A DNA stretch of 64,000 nucleotides, from NCBI GenBank assembly GCA_002082245.2, contig NBTC02000001.1:124001-188000 (forward strand), in the 5' to 3' direction. Positions 47,912 through 57,788 of this stretch are shown here, in pieces. The notes under the pieces were generated by a model. It made no database searches. It was not told where the DNA came from and saw only the letters and a list, made by a program, of their open reading frames with translations. Made by a program: the position numbers and the translations under genes. Position 1 is the first letter of the stretch; each line of letters begins with the position of its first letter. The DNA is from Yersinia enterocolitica. Lineage in GTDB: Bacteria; Pseudomonadota; Gammaproteobacteria; Enterobacterales; Enterobacteriaceae.

Positions 47912-50164
47912 ATGACCCCACATGCTTCCCCGCGCGCTGCGCGCTTTCGCATCAATCCCATGGCCTGGCTGACCATTGTCACGCAGGTTGCTTTCCCGCT
48001 GGCGGTGGTCTTTACACCGTCAATGGTCATTGCCGGCAGTGAGAAGCCGGTTCAGGCGCCGGATATGCCGCACACCGCTTCGGTGTTTTCTGCCGACCAG
48101 GCTCCCGCCGCTTCGGACTCGGCACTGGCGCGCTACGCCCAGACCGGTGCCGCCGCGCTGGCCAGTGGGGATGTCGCCAAATCCGGTGAACGCCTGCTGC
48201 GCTCAGCCGCCAACAACGAATTTAACAGCGCAGCCCAGCAGTGGCTGAGTCAGTTCGGTACTGCCCGCGTTCAGTTGAACGTCAATGATGACTTCCACCT
48301 TGATGGCAGTGCCCTTGATGTGCTGGTGCCCCTTTATGACAATCAGACCTCCCTGTTGTTTACCCAGTTGGGTGCCCGAAATAAAGACAGCCGCAATACC
48401 GTCAACATCGGGGCGGGGGTGCGCACCTTCCACAATAACTGGATGTATGGGGTCAATACCTTCTTTGACAACGACCTGACCGGCAAGAACCGCCGGGTGG
48501 GGGTCGGGGCCGAAGCCTGGACCGATTACCTGAAGGTCTCGGCCAATAGCTATTTTGGCACCACCGACTGGCATCAGTCGCGGGATTTTGCCGATTACAA
48601 TGAACGCCCGGCCGATGGCTACGATATTCGGGCGGAGGCCTATCTGCCTGCGTATCCGCAGCTGGGCGGCAAGCTGATGTATGAACAATACCGCGGCGAA
48701 GAAGTGGCGCTGTTTGGCAAAGACGAACGGCAGAAGAACCCGTCAGCGGTGACGGCTGGTCTCAGTTACACCCCGGTTCCGCTGCTGACCGTGGGGGCAG
48801 AACACCGTGCCGGTAATGGCGGTCACCATGACAGCCGTATCAACCTGCAGTTGACCTACCGTCCGGGCGTCTCCTGGCAGTCCCATCTTGACCCGTCAGC
48901 GGTGGCCGGTAGCCGTACCCTGGCCGGCAGTCGTCATGACCTGGTGGAGCGTAACAACCATATTGTGCTGGATTATCAGAAGCAGGAACTGGTGCGGGTG
49001 ACCCTGCCGGGGCAGGTCAGTGCCGAGGCAGGCTCAACGGCGACGGTCACCGCACAGGTGAGCAGTAAATATGGGCTGTCGCGAATTGAGTGGGACAGTG
49101 CGAGTCTGGTGGCGGCGGGTGGGGCGCTGACGACGGTGTCGCCACAGGCAGTGGCCATCACGCTGCCGGCCTATGCACCTGCCAACAGCAATACCAACAG
49201 CAGCAATATTCACACCGTAGGGGCTATCGCGTATGACCGTCAGGGCAATGTGTCGTCACGGGCGACGATGCAGGTGACCGTGATACCGGGCACGGTCATT
49301 GCACCGCAGTTGACGGTGACCACGGACAACGCGCCGGCCAACGGCATCTCCACCAATGGGGTGCAGGCGACCGTAACGGATGCGAACGGGAGTCCGGTGG
49401 CCGGTGAGGCCGTGACGTTCAGTGCGGGCAACGGGGCCACCATTACCACCGTGATTGGCACCACCGGCGCAGACGGTAAAGCCACGGCGACATTGACCAA
49501 CACCACAGCAGGCACCGCCACCGTGACGTCCAGCCTGAGCAACGGGGGCAGCGCAACAGTGAACACCACCTTTGTGGCGGTGCCGACATTACCGTTTACG
49601 GATATCGCCGTCAACGGAGCGACATTCACGGTTGATGCGGGGTTCCCGAGTACCGGCTTTACCGGGGCAGAATTTACGTTAAATGCTACCGGACAGGCGA
49701 GTGACTACACCTGGAGCAGCGACAGTAGCTGGGCCACGGTGGACAGCACCGGTAAGGTGAGCTTTACGCAAAAAGGCACTGCTACCCCCGTGACCATCAC
49801 CGCCACACCGAAGTCAGGCGGCGACCCGCTGAGTTATACCTTCAGGGTAACTGACTGGTTTATCAACAATGGCGACACAGGAATGACCTGGAGTGACTCT
49901 GCCGCCTGGTGTACGGCACAGGGGGCAACGCAGCCAGCAGTGGCCGGGTTAACGCTGGGTTATGACACCCGCGGTGTCAGCTCATTGTGGTCGGAATGGG
50001 GCGACATGGATAACTACGGTGGTTCCGGTTTCAGCAGCTACGGCTATTGGACGTCTGAGGCCAATGGTGATGGCTACCACTACGTCGTCGACCTGGACGA
50101 TGGCCTCGTCGACAGACTCAACGACCGCTTCAGCACCTATGTTGCGTGTCGGCAGGGTCTTTAG
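47912..50164 (+). CDS. Inverse autotransporter adhesin with C-type-lectin-like tip
   Basis: 750 aa of the intimin/invasin family. A long signal peptide (AWLTIVTQVAFPLAVVF to VIAGS, about residue 44) is followed by an alpha-helical linker and the outer-membrane beta-barrel at about 85-330 (QLGARNKDSRNTVNIGAGVR, WMYGVNTFFDNDLTGKNRRV, VGAEAWTDYLKVSANSYFG, GGKLMYEQYRGEEVALFG). A Big_1 immunoglobulin-like domain follows at about 465-555 (TDANGSPVAGEAVTFSAGNG), then a Big_2-like domain near 560-650. The C-terminal about 100 residues (TWSDSAAWCTAQGA, YWTSEANGDGYHYVVDLDDG, STYVACRQGL) form a C-type-lectin-like domain with two Cys. The passenger is exported C-terminus out. Intact. Confidence 0.93.
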   Translation: MTPHASPRAARFRINPMAWLTIVTQVAFPLAVVFTPSMVIAGSEKPVQAPDMPHTASVFSADQAPAASDSALARYAQTGAAALASGDVAKSGERLLRSAANNEFNSAAQQWLSQFGTARVQLNVNDDFHLDGSALDVLVPLYDNQTSLLFTQLGARNKDSRNTVNIGAGVRTFHNNWMYGVNTFFDNDLTGKNRRVGVGAEAWTDYLKVSANSYFGTTDWHQSRDFADYNERPADGYDIRAEAYLPAYPQLGGKLMYEQYRGEEVALFGKDERQKNPSAVTAGLSYTPVPLLTVGAEHRAGNGGHHDSRINLQLTYRPGVSWQSHLDPSAVAGSRTLAGSRHDLVERNNHIVLDYQKQELVRVTLPGQVSAEAGSTATVTAQVSSKYGLSRIEWDSASLVAAGGALTTVSPQAVAITLPAYAPANSNTNSSNIHTVGAIAYDRQGNVSSRATMQVTVIPGTVIAPQLTVTTDNAPANGISTNGVQATVTDANGSPVAGEAVTFSAGNGATITTVIGTTGADGKATATLTNTTAGTATVTSSLSNGGSATVNTTFVAVPTLPFTDIAVNGATFTVDAGFPSTGFTGAEFTLNATGQASDYTWSSDSSWATVDSTGKVSFTQKGTATPVTITATPKSGGDPLSYTFRVTDWFINNGDTGMTWSDSAAWCTAQGATQPAVAGLTLGYDTRGVSSLWSEWGDMDNYGGSGFSSYGYWTSEANGDGYHYVVDLDDGLVDRLNDRFSTYVACRQGL

Positions 50165-50227
50165 CTTTTAGTTTTTAGGCTTTAACCTTGGGGTTGTTGG
50201 TGTTAATTGTGTTTTTATGGGCATTCA

Positions 50228-50370
50228 AGATGGACAGTATTGTCAAGCTGCCCATCAAGGGCGCAGAGACTGGGGTAGCGGCTATCAGATAAATTGTCGC
50301 CAATACTTTCTGCGATTTTAAAACCCTGACCGCCGACAACGGCTCTGAATTCGCCCACCGCAACCAGTGC
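50228..50370 (+). pseudogene. IS30-family transposase remnant
   Basis: MDSIVKLPIKGAETGVAAI, then after a break FKTLTADNGSEFAHRNQ, the middle DDE segment of IS30 transposases. Confidence 0.6.
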
Positions 50371-50640
50371 GACAGATACTGTGCCACCCGGACCTGTCGC
50401 TGTGACGCGCTCAGGTGGCGGGTCTGCTCATAAAGCCGGCGCAGTTTCTGCAGCATGTTGTTCACGGCACGGGGGGCGGGGTCACCGCCCTCCTTGTCAT
50501 TCAGCCAGAACCCCATCCAGTCCGTTCCCCTGGCGATACGCCCGATGAACGTTTTTCCCGGATGCTTTATGAACCCGTGGCACGTGAGGAACTGGTTTAA
50601 CACTTTTACGGCCCGACGCAGGTGATGCCGCATAATTGGG
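50345..50640 (-). pseudogene. Reverse transcriptase, C-terminal remnant
   Basis: IMRHHLRRAVKVLNQFLTCH, then KTFIGRIARGTDWMGFWLND, APRAVNNMLQKLRRLYEQTR and RVAQYLSHWLRWA. The order matches motifs 6-7 and the thumb of bacterial RTs. The catalytic YxDD part is missing, and the open frame (50175-50669) extends on both sides into unrelated DNA. It lies about 180 bp beyond the lectin-tipped adhesin, opposite strand, which raises the possibility of a former diversity-generating retroelement. Confidence 0.6.
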
Positions 50641-50661
50641 GGCGTCAGTGTACCAATAGAT

Positions 50662-51816
50662 TCAGTCAATCAACTCAACCCGAATAAGTGTGCAATCACT
50701 ACTTGGAACTTCAATGTCAAAACCATCACTGCCTCTAACCCAAACCATAGCCTCACCATCATCCCCATCTTCACTGGGTTTATTGGTCAATAATTCATAC
50801 TCTTCATTATCAATCATCACCAATACTTTGGTTTGCAGAGGCTGCACATTCTGATTGCTTACCAGTCGGTTAGACGTGATTAGAGATTCCTGAGGCTCAG
50901 TCGGCTGGGTGTTGGCTTCATTATGACTACCGTCAATAGCAATTACAGTTTGCTCTATACCAATAATCTGTGGGGTAGCCGTGATGACGGGCTCCTGAGG
51001 CTCCGTCGGCTGAGAATTTGAAGTGGGAATGCCACTCTCTGTCGGTATTTGGCTCTGGTTTTCAGGTGACTTTAGTGCATTGTCATTCAGGGGTTCGGTC
51101 AGCTTGATTTTCCCTTTAGCAATATCCAACCATTTCTGGGCTTCAGGACGCCCCAATCCACCTTGATCTTCAGCTTGGGCAATAAGTTGTTCAGCAGATT
51201 CGGGACTAATCTTGTACAATTCTGAAAGAATATTGAGAGTCTCAACATAGGTGACAATATTTTTGTTATAAAGCTCAACGACAGCTTCAGGCATTTCCAG
51301 CAGTTTCAGATGTTTTGAGACAAAGGGCGATTTTTTTCCGATACTCTCGGCAATATCAACAACTTTCATACCTGCTTGACGCAAATCATCAAATGCTTTA
51401 GCCAGTTCCAAGGCAGTTAGATCGTTTCGGGCCACGTTCTCAACTAACTGACCAATAATACGATCATGGGTAGTCAAGCCCTTAGCTAACGAACGGTCGA
51501 CAAATGCTCTTACTGGCTCATTATTAAGCTTACATGCTCGCCATCTTCTCTCACCAATATAGATACAATATCTGCCATCTTCATCAGCAGGGAATACGGT
51601 GATCGCTTGCTTTTGTTTGCCGCCTTTTAGCGTCTTGGCCAGGGCCTCTATCTCTTCAGGGTCAAAATAGGTCCGAACCTGTGGATTTGAGTAGATTTTG
51701 CTGGTATCCATCCAAACGACTTCTTCCACATCTTTCTTGGGGCGAATCAGTGAACCCAGCGCAGGGGTCTTATTGTTATCTGCTCGAGCAGCGGCGGCGA
51801 ATTTATTCTTGCTCAT
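50662..51816 (-). CDS. parB: ParB partition protein
   Basis: 384 aa from ATG 51816, chosen because AGGAGA lies 6 bp upstream; start codons 51819, 51822 and 51837 are also in frame. The N-terminal ParB/Srx domain has the CTP-binding motif GERRWRACK; the central HTH domain has NDLTALELAKAFDDLRQAGM and SPFVSKHLKLLEMPEAV. A long low-complexity linker rich in Pro, Gln and Thr (about 250-330) precedes the C-terminal domain. It overlaps the end of parA by 14 bp. It binds a parS site not identified here. Confidence 0.92.
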   Translation of the reverse strand: MSKNKFAAAARADNNKTPALGSLIRPKKDVEEVVWMDTSKIYSNPQVRTYFDPEEIEALAKTLKGGKQKQAITVFPADEDGRYCIYIGERRWRACKLNNEPVRAFVDRSLAKGLTTHDRIIGQLVENVARNDLTALELAKAFDDLRQAGMKVVDIAESIGKKSPFVSKHLKLLEMPEAVVELYNKNIVTYVETLNILSELYKISPESAEQLIAQAEDQGGLGRPEAQKWLDIAKGKIKLTEPLNDNALKSPENQSQIPTESGIPTSNSQPTEPQEPVITATPQIIGIEQTVIAIDGSHNEANTQPTEPQESLITSNRLVSNQNVQPLQTKVLVMIDNEEYELLTNKPSEDGDDGEAMVWVRGSDGFDIEVPSSDCTLIRVELID

Positions 51817-52891
51817 CATCATTCTCCTGATGTTCAATCCTGGTCATAATCTCTTGGGCAAGATCGGTAAATTGCATCGCAGGTTCCGAAGCCGGTGCGT
51901 AATCCAAAATAGATTGTGCTAATAACTGTGCCTCACTGATCTTTGGTGAAGTCCCAATAATGGGCTTCATCAGTAAATCGCCATATTGCTCATCCAAAGA
52001 TGATAAATAAGCATCTTGAATATTCAGCAATTTATGTTTGGTTCTATTCACGAAAGTGGCCTTGTTAATCACTACCCCCAATAATCGTAAGTCGTGGTCG
52101 AACTGACTGATGGTATTATTGGCAGTGGTAATTTGTAGGCGAATGCCTTTCTTAGCGAAACGAGCGAGTTCTGTTGGGATAACCAACCAATCAGATGACC
52201 GGTGTGCTGCTGCCAACAGATTACCAAAGGAAGGTAAGGTATCGATAATGATGATATCAAAACAATCCTTAACCTCCTGAATTCGTTTATGAAATATATC
52301 GACCACTGATAGATTATCACTTTGAGTCTGGGCCAAATCTAAACTGGAACCAATCAAATACAAGTTATTGCTAATGCGCAGAGGTCTGAATGTCTTATCT
52401 GGCGTAAACATATTCCAGACATGCGATACCCCTGGTACAAATATCTCCGCATCGATCTCTGGTTCAATTTCCAAAGGAAACGTTTCATCTTCACGGAAAA
52501 ATTGCTCAGTAAGGTTTGCCTGAGGGTCCATATCGATGGCCAATACCTTATAGCCTTGTTTAGCGTAGGCAGCTGCTACATAAGCCGCTATAGTGGTCTT
52601 ACCTACCCCACCTTTCTGGGCAGAAATTGCAATGACCTTTTTACGCGGTTTATAAGTATCATCTGGCTCAGCAAAAATTTGACCGACTTGAATATCAAAT
52701 TCATTTTCAATCTTGGCAATCAACTCTTCCGGCATAACACGGAAATTAGAGCTTCCTTCAGGCGCAATATAAGATTTCAAAGTCCTCAGCGGAATACCAA
52801 GACGATCTGCAATCGTATCCCAAGTAACTTTACCGGCCTTTAACTTCACTTTTCTAAGTAAAAATGCTTGTGGGGTCATTCTAGGCGACAT
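51803..52891 (-). CDS. parA: ParA partition ATPase with N-terminal HTH
   Basis: 362 aa from ATG 52891 with AAAGGA upstream (ATG 52906 would add five residues). The N-terminal HTH (WDTIADRLGIPLRTLKSYIA) marks a type Ia, autoregulating ParA as in P1 and F SopA. The deviant Walker A KGGVGKTT, Walker B-like IIIIDTLPSFGNLL and ATP-contact DMDPQANLTEQF are clear. It is the first large gene of the par operon. Confidence 0.93.
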   Translation of the reverse strand: MSPRMTPQAFLLRKVKLKAGKVTWDTIADRLGIPLRTLKSYIAPEGSSNFRVMPEELIAKIENEFDIQVGQIFAEPDDTYKPRKKVIAISAQKGGVGKTTIAAYVAAAYAKQGYKVLAIDMDPQANLTEQFFREDETFPLEIEPEIDAEIFVPGVSHVWNMFTPDKTFRPLRISNNLYLIGSSLDLAQTQSDNLSVVDIFHKRIQEVKDCFDIIIIDTLPSFGNLLAAAHRSSDWLVIPTELARFAKKGIRLQITTANNTISQFDHDLRLLGVVINKATFVNRTKHKLLNIQDAYLSSLDEQYGDLLMKPIIGTSPKISEAQLLAQSILDYAPASEPAMQFTDLAQEIMTRIEHQENDDEQE

Positions 52892-52905
52892 TTTTAATCC
52901 TTTCA

Positions 52906-53151
52906 TTAAAAGGCCCTCACAGAACTGCCATTGTGCCGAATGCCAAGCATGGCCATAGACACAGATTTATTAAAAGGCTTCAGTTCGCGCTGTTGGGTCA
53001 GCTGATTAATACGGGCTTTGATTTTCTCTTTATTGATCTCGCCAAAAAAAACACAAAGATCTTTATTTTTCATGGCAGGTACTCGTACATGCTCACTTTT
53101 TTTAACTTGGGAATATCGCAGAGCAAGTGCTAGAATACTGTTCTGGTTCAT
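52906..53151 (-). CDS. Small protein upstream of parA
   Basis: 81 aa (MNQNSILALALRYSQVKKSE to RHNGSSVRAF), basic, ending 14 bp before parA on the same strand. The position indicates a par operon leader gene. GAAGGAATG overlaps its start region. No family recognised. Confidence 0.55.
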   Translation of the reverse strand: MNQNSILALALRYSQVKKSEHVRVPAMKNKDLCVFFGEINKEKIKARINQLTQQRELKPFNKSVSMAMLGIRHNGSSVRAF

Positions 53152-53250
53152 CGGGCATTCCTTCTCTCGTTATCTCGATGCGAAGTGGAGGCTGTGACTC
53201 TTGCCGGGGTACAGCCTCCAAACCGCTGTGTTCTTTTCGTGTGCTTGATT

Positions 53251-53278
53251 CACGCATAGTACACGCAAAGGACACGCA
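53251..53278. repeat. Three 11-bp iterons upstream of the par operon
   Basis: CACGCA recurs at 53251, 53262 and 53273, exactly 11 bp apart, one helical turn. A near-inverted GTGTGC lies at 53240. It fits an operator for ParA or a partition/replication site. Confidence 0.5.
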
Positions 53279-53457
53279 CCATCAAGACCTAATCAAAATA
53301 ATTCCCTCTTTTTTGAGAAATTCATCACAAAAATGCCTAGCACGTTACTAACCTTAATCCAATGAAATCAGGTGTTCACCTAATTGCAATGATATATCAA
53401 TACTGAAATAGTTAGTAAAACATGCATTTTACGTTGAGAAAGAGAGGAAAGTTAATC

Positions 53458-54447
53458 ATGTGTCTTTCGAGTGTTAATGTACAAGATCTCGGTGCTGCTT
53501 TGGCAGCATCAAAGAAAGTAATAATTTATTGAATCCAAAGACATTTCTACAAAAATTGGTTAACTTGATAACATTTGGTGGTGTTACGAGGGCTAATATA
53601 GAGGAGTTCACTAGCTTCAGAACTGCTATTTTAAATGCAATTAAACTCGTATCAGGCGATAAGCAACAACAATTAAGTTGCCTGGAGCGAATAGATTTTG
53701 AATGGGGGGGGATATAGTATTTGTATTACTCCAGGAGTTTTAGATACCACCGAATGCAGTATTACTAGTAATAAGGAAGAGTTACCGTTAATCCCGTTAA
53801 AGTCTGAAGCGCAGGTAAATTTTAAGGCTTTTTTGGCTTACATTTGTACTCCGGCCCACGATATTCCCACTAAGTCTTTGGAGAAAGGAACGGATTCTAC
53901 AATCCGTAAGCTACAGGATGATTGTATCAATGCGTTGGGAATAAATCCGATCTATATACCCGAATCTGAACGAACACCTTTTGACAACAACGAATTATCG
54001 TCTGCTGACGTAGTTCTTTTGAATGAACCAACAGAACCCGTAACGGAGGCTTATAGTCAATGCTACTTTTCAGAAAATAATGAGGTTCTGTTTGGATCTC
54101 ATTGTTCGTTATCATTTGAATCATTTGGAAAAGCCTGTAACGAATGGCAAGAAGAGGCTAATAGGAAAAATAAAACCATCATCACTCCAATCGGGTTACT
54201 GCATAGACCTGGTATCTTAAGTGAAGATCATGAAGTCCTTTTGGTATGCCGTCCAAACCAAAGACCACGAATTTATGACAGTAATCATTCTGGCTCATAC
54301 AAAAACGTGGAGGTAATATTTACCGGAAGACAGGGGCGTTTGGATATCAAAAACTGCTGGAGGTACGTACTTCAGGAAGCAACGTATATGATAAGTCAGC
54401 TAAATATAGGTGTTCCGCCGGAAAAACTTCGAAGCTACACAGAGTAA
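53458..54447 (+). pseudogene. Effector-like gene with two frameshifts; possible CE-clan cysteine protease
   Basis: AGGAAA precedes ATG 53458 (MCLSSVNVQDLGAALAASKK). A shift near 53511-53517 leads into ESNNLLNPKTFLQKLVNLIT and ITFGGVTRANIEEF. A second shift in a run of eight G (about 53703-53710) returns to the first frame, YSICITPGVLDTTE, to the stop at 54447. The N-terminal LQKLVNLITFGG echoes the 56231 protein. Near the C-terminus, His (54229) in DHEVLLVCRP, Asp (54277) in RIYDSN, Gln in GRQGRL and Cys (54355) in KNCWRY follow the order and H-to-D spacing of Ulp1/YopJ-type CE-clan peptidases. Function is inference; the gene looks broken unless the G-tract is phase variable. Confidence 0.6.
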
Positions 54448-54862
54448 TGGGATAAATATTTTTGTATTTATTTAGACGTTTATATGATTACCTAAAATCG
54501 TGTGATTAATAAATCAGTATTCATGACTCTGGGTATTAATATCTAAGGGTAGAAAGAGCTTATGGGTATGTGAATAGACGCAACTAAAGTGCAAAGTTTT
54601 GACTTAATTTTCTAGTTCAAAACCGCCCCGGTTCAATAATATTGCTGGAATTATTGTGCATCAAGTTTCGCTTACTGATCTGGGGTATTATACTGGAAAA
54701 ATTGGTAGGAGTACCCTCCTCTGACCGTATTTTTGCTAACATCAAACACTAGATGCGGTATAAAAATGGGCATTGAAACGCAAAATGCATACTTATCCAC
54801 AGATATGGTGGATAAGTTCGGTATAAATATGTGAATTACACTTTCCTACATAAGGATAATTG
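54448..54862. other. Intergenic region with DnaA box and IS3-end relic
   Basis: AACCGCCCCGGTTCAA near 54611 resembles IS3 terminal sequence. A perfect DnaA box TTATCCACA (54793-54801) faces GTGGATAAG nearby, like the pair at 33249-33271. No gene recognised. Confidence 0.45.
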
Positions 54863-55301
<439 letters not shown>

Positions 55302-56110
55302 GGCTTTGTCGCATTAGTGACATGAAGTTGGCCAAAGTTGCGTTGTCGGTTATTTAGGCAGCCAGCAAATAGAATTGTTCCGCGAGTGACAATCCCTCAC
55401 TTTGCGGATGTTGATATTGCCCTTTTCGTATCATGTTGCTCAGTTCGATGCCGGCCAGGATCGTTTGTGCCCGCCGAAACGATTTGAATCCCAGCATCGG
55501 TCGACTCCGACGTTTGATATTTCGGTGATCTTGCTCAATCAGGTTGTTCAGGTACTTACTTTGCCTGACGGTAATCGCTTCCTCATCGGGTTTGTCGGCG
55601 TTGAGCGTGGCCAAAGCTGCGGTGTTAGCCCCACTTTTATCGATAGTGACAACCTCGGGTTCGCCGTGATGGCGAATAGCCTTGCGAAAGAAGCGTAATG
55701 CGGCTGCAGAGTCCCGTTTGGCGGTCAGCAAAAAGTCGATGGTGTGACCTGCTGTATCGACCGCCCGATACAGATACTTCCACTGGCCTTTGATTTTGAT
55801 GTAGGTTTCATCCATGCGCCACCGCCGACCTACTGTGTGCTTGTGTCGGCGAAAAACCTTATCTAACAACGGTACCAAGCGGATAACCCAACGATGCAGA
55901 GTGGAGTGGTCAACAAGAATACCGCGCTCTGCCATCATCTCTTCGAGGTTACGCAGGCTCAGGGCATAAGCGAGATACCAGCGAACACACTGAGCGATAA
56001 CATCAGTGGGGTAATGCAGGCGACGGAAGGCTTTTCGGATGAGAGACATGGGCAGGCAACATCGTAAAAAAACAGCATGTTACCTGACGACGCCTTAATG
56101 CGACAGAACC
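55302..56110 (-). mobile_element. IS6-family element, copy E
   Basis: 809 bp, intact ends. Flanks CTTTTTTA and CAATATCA do not match each other. Confidence 0.93.
55354..56049 (-). CDS. IS6-family transposase
   Basis: 231 aa, intact, the same protein as in copies B, C and D. Confidence 0.95.
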   Translation of the reverse strand: MSLIRKAFRRLHYPTDVIAQCVRWYLAYALSLRNLEEMMAERGILVDHSTLHRWVIRLVPLLDKVFRRHKHTVGRRWRMDETYIKIKGQWKYLYRAVDTAGHTIDFLLTAKRDSAAALRFFRKAIRHHGEPEVVTIDKSGANTAALATLNADKPDEEAITVRQSKYLNNLIEQDHRNIKRRSRPMLGFKSFRRAQTILAGIELSNMIRKGQYQHPQSEGLSLAEQFYLLAA

Positions 56111-56230
56111 CAATATCATGGTACGTCCCACAGATTTTCATGTTCTCCGGAATGAGCGGATATTGATATCTTCAGATCACGATATGCTATATTTATGTGT
56201 TTTCTTCTTAAAAAAAAGCTTTAGATTATC

Positions 56231-57529
56231 ATGCCAATCACTAATGGAAACGAGGCACTTCGTACCTTTCAAAAGGTCTCTGCCTCTGCAGAACTACTCA
56301 CACAAGTAACGTCTGATACCTCGGCAAAAAAGAAATGGAGCCAGATGGATGGTGGGGAAAAATTATTGCATGTTATTACATTAGGTTTTTACTCTCCAAA
56401 GTTCAACACCGAGCAAATACAAGAGGCAAGGTCTCTAATGGATCCGCTCAAGCAGATAACGGAAACATCGTGGCAAGCTGTTTACAATGACGGTTCGGCA
56501 ATATATCTATCAAAAAAGGATGATGAGTCGGTGTCAGCAACGACGTGGAACCTTACTCAAAATAAACCTTTTAGTAATCAGAATGCTATTTTTTCTGGGG
56601 AAGACGCCCGTACGATCCTGGCTAGTCTTCAAAGCAAGGAACCATCGGTTAAATTAGATAAAGCATGGGTATCGGAACAGGGTCATACCTGTTATATGCC
56701 TTCGTGTGACACACTACCCTGTTATCTCTCTCTGTCAGTTGCAGCGGGAAGGTGTAAGGGGAATAATCGAATAATGTTTGATCAGATTACCCATAATGCT
56801 ATGCGTTTACAACAACGTCTCGGGGCAAGTATTCAAGATGAATTCATGCTTGTAGCTGAAAAAGCGCTGGTATTACCAACAACTCCTTACACGAGCCCAA
56901 ATATTCAGCGTTCACATCCTGTTGAGAGTTTTTGGTGCGATATCCCCAGAAATCTTATTGCTGGTGAGGGTATTATTGATCAAGTGGTTATTGAGGGGGT
57001 TCAATTGAAACCGGACGCTCGACGAGTATTGAATGATGCAATTTGTGACAACCAAGATCACATGCCAACGGAGAAACAACGTGAAGAAATAATGTGTATA
57101 CAGGGAGATATATCTGACGGATTCCGTGCTGCATTATGTTCAAGTACAGCAATAACTACGCTGTCTGCAGCACTCGCACAAAGTCTGATGCTGGACGCTC
57201 GTGCTCTCATGCCTGGCATGAATACGATACAAGATGATCTGGCTCACTGTATGGAGTTGGGTGGTAAAAGAACAAAAGGCCGACGGGTTGAAGTATCCAC
57301 ACAAGATATAGCCGCTGGAAGCTATAAAGGGACAACGACTTATACTGAACCTGCAATTAAATTTAATGCTGATATACGAGATAATCCTAAAGATTTTGGA
57401 GTGGCTGTAACCCGGGCGGAAATCGTGATAGATAGTGATGTCATCCTCCCTGAAAAAGATGGACTGGATTATATTGACTGTCCCGTGACATACAGCGGAG
57501 ACGTTTATTGGTTCAATCATAATAGCTAG
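56231..57529 (+). CDS. Unknown 432-aa protein, candidate secreted effector
   Basis: The N-terminus is polar. Residues about 42-53, GGEKLLHVITLGFY, line up with WEKIxxFF (GEKLLHVI against WEKIKDFF) and with LQKLVNLITFGG of the gene at 53458. The rest (SWQAVYNDGSAIYLSKKDDE, SCDTLPCYLSLSVAAGRCKG, ALAQSLMLDARALMPGMNTI) has no recognised family. No signal peptide or membrane segment. The last codon and stop (AGC TAG) fall inside the Tn3-like terminal repeat starting at 57526, so the native C-terminus may have been replaced. The ribosome site is weak. Confidence 0.65.
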   Translation: MPITNGNEALRTFQKVSASAELLTQVTSDTSAKKKWSQMDGGEKLLHVITLGFYSPKFNTEQIQEARSLMDPLKQITETSWQAVYNDGSAIYLSKKDDESVSATTWNLTQNKPFSNQNAIFSGEDARTILASLQSKEPSVKLDKAWVSEQGHTCYMPSCDTLPCYLSLSVAAGRCKGNNRIMFDQITHNAMRLQQRLGASIQDEFMLVAEKALVLPTTPYTSPNIQRSHPVESFWCDIPRNLIAGEGIIDQVVIEGVQLKPDARRVLNDAICDNQDHMPTEKQREEIMCIQGDISDGFRAALCSSTAITTLSAALAQSLMLDARALMPGMNTIQDDLAHCMELGGKRTKGRRVEVSTQDIAAGSYKGTTTYTEPAIKFNADIRDNPKDFGVAVTRAEIVIDSDVILPEKDGLDYIDCPVTYSGDVYWFNHNS

Positions 57530-57547
57530 GGGTAAGGATTCGTGTTA

Positions 57548-57775
57548 AATATTGTGCAAAAGTAGACCAAGGGATCGGGGAATTATGGTGTAAAAGTGCA
57601 CCACCCTGATTATTGATAGACTCTCCGTTTTTACGGAGATTTCCTTGATGGTTAGGAAACTCAATCGCATCTTTCAAGAACGCCTGACCATGGATCGTGG
57701 CGATTTAGATCCCCGAATGACGTGGGCCTAAGCTATTTAATGTGTAAAAATGGCAGTTTCGCCGGATTTTTAATC
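57548..57775 (+). mobile_element. IS21-family end remnant
   Basis: Repeats of the type TGTGCAAAAGTAGACC and TGTAAAAGTGCACC (57550-57605) are characteristic of IS21-family ends. The short frame from 57648 (MVRKLNRIFQERLTMDRGDL) is probably a leftover of a truncated coding sequence. Confidence 0.45.
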
Positions 57776-57788
57776 TAAAACTCAAATT

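Noticed and set aside
48203..48688. A 161-codon frame antisense to the adhesin barrel
   Set aside because: Shadow of the GC-rich adhesin gene; no ribosome site.
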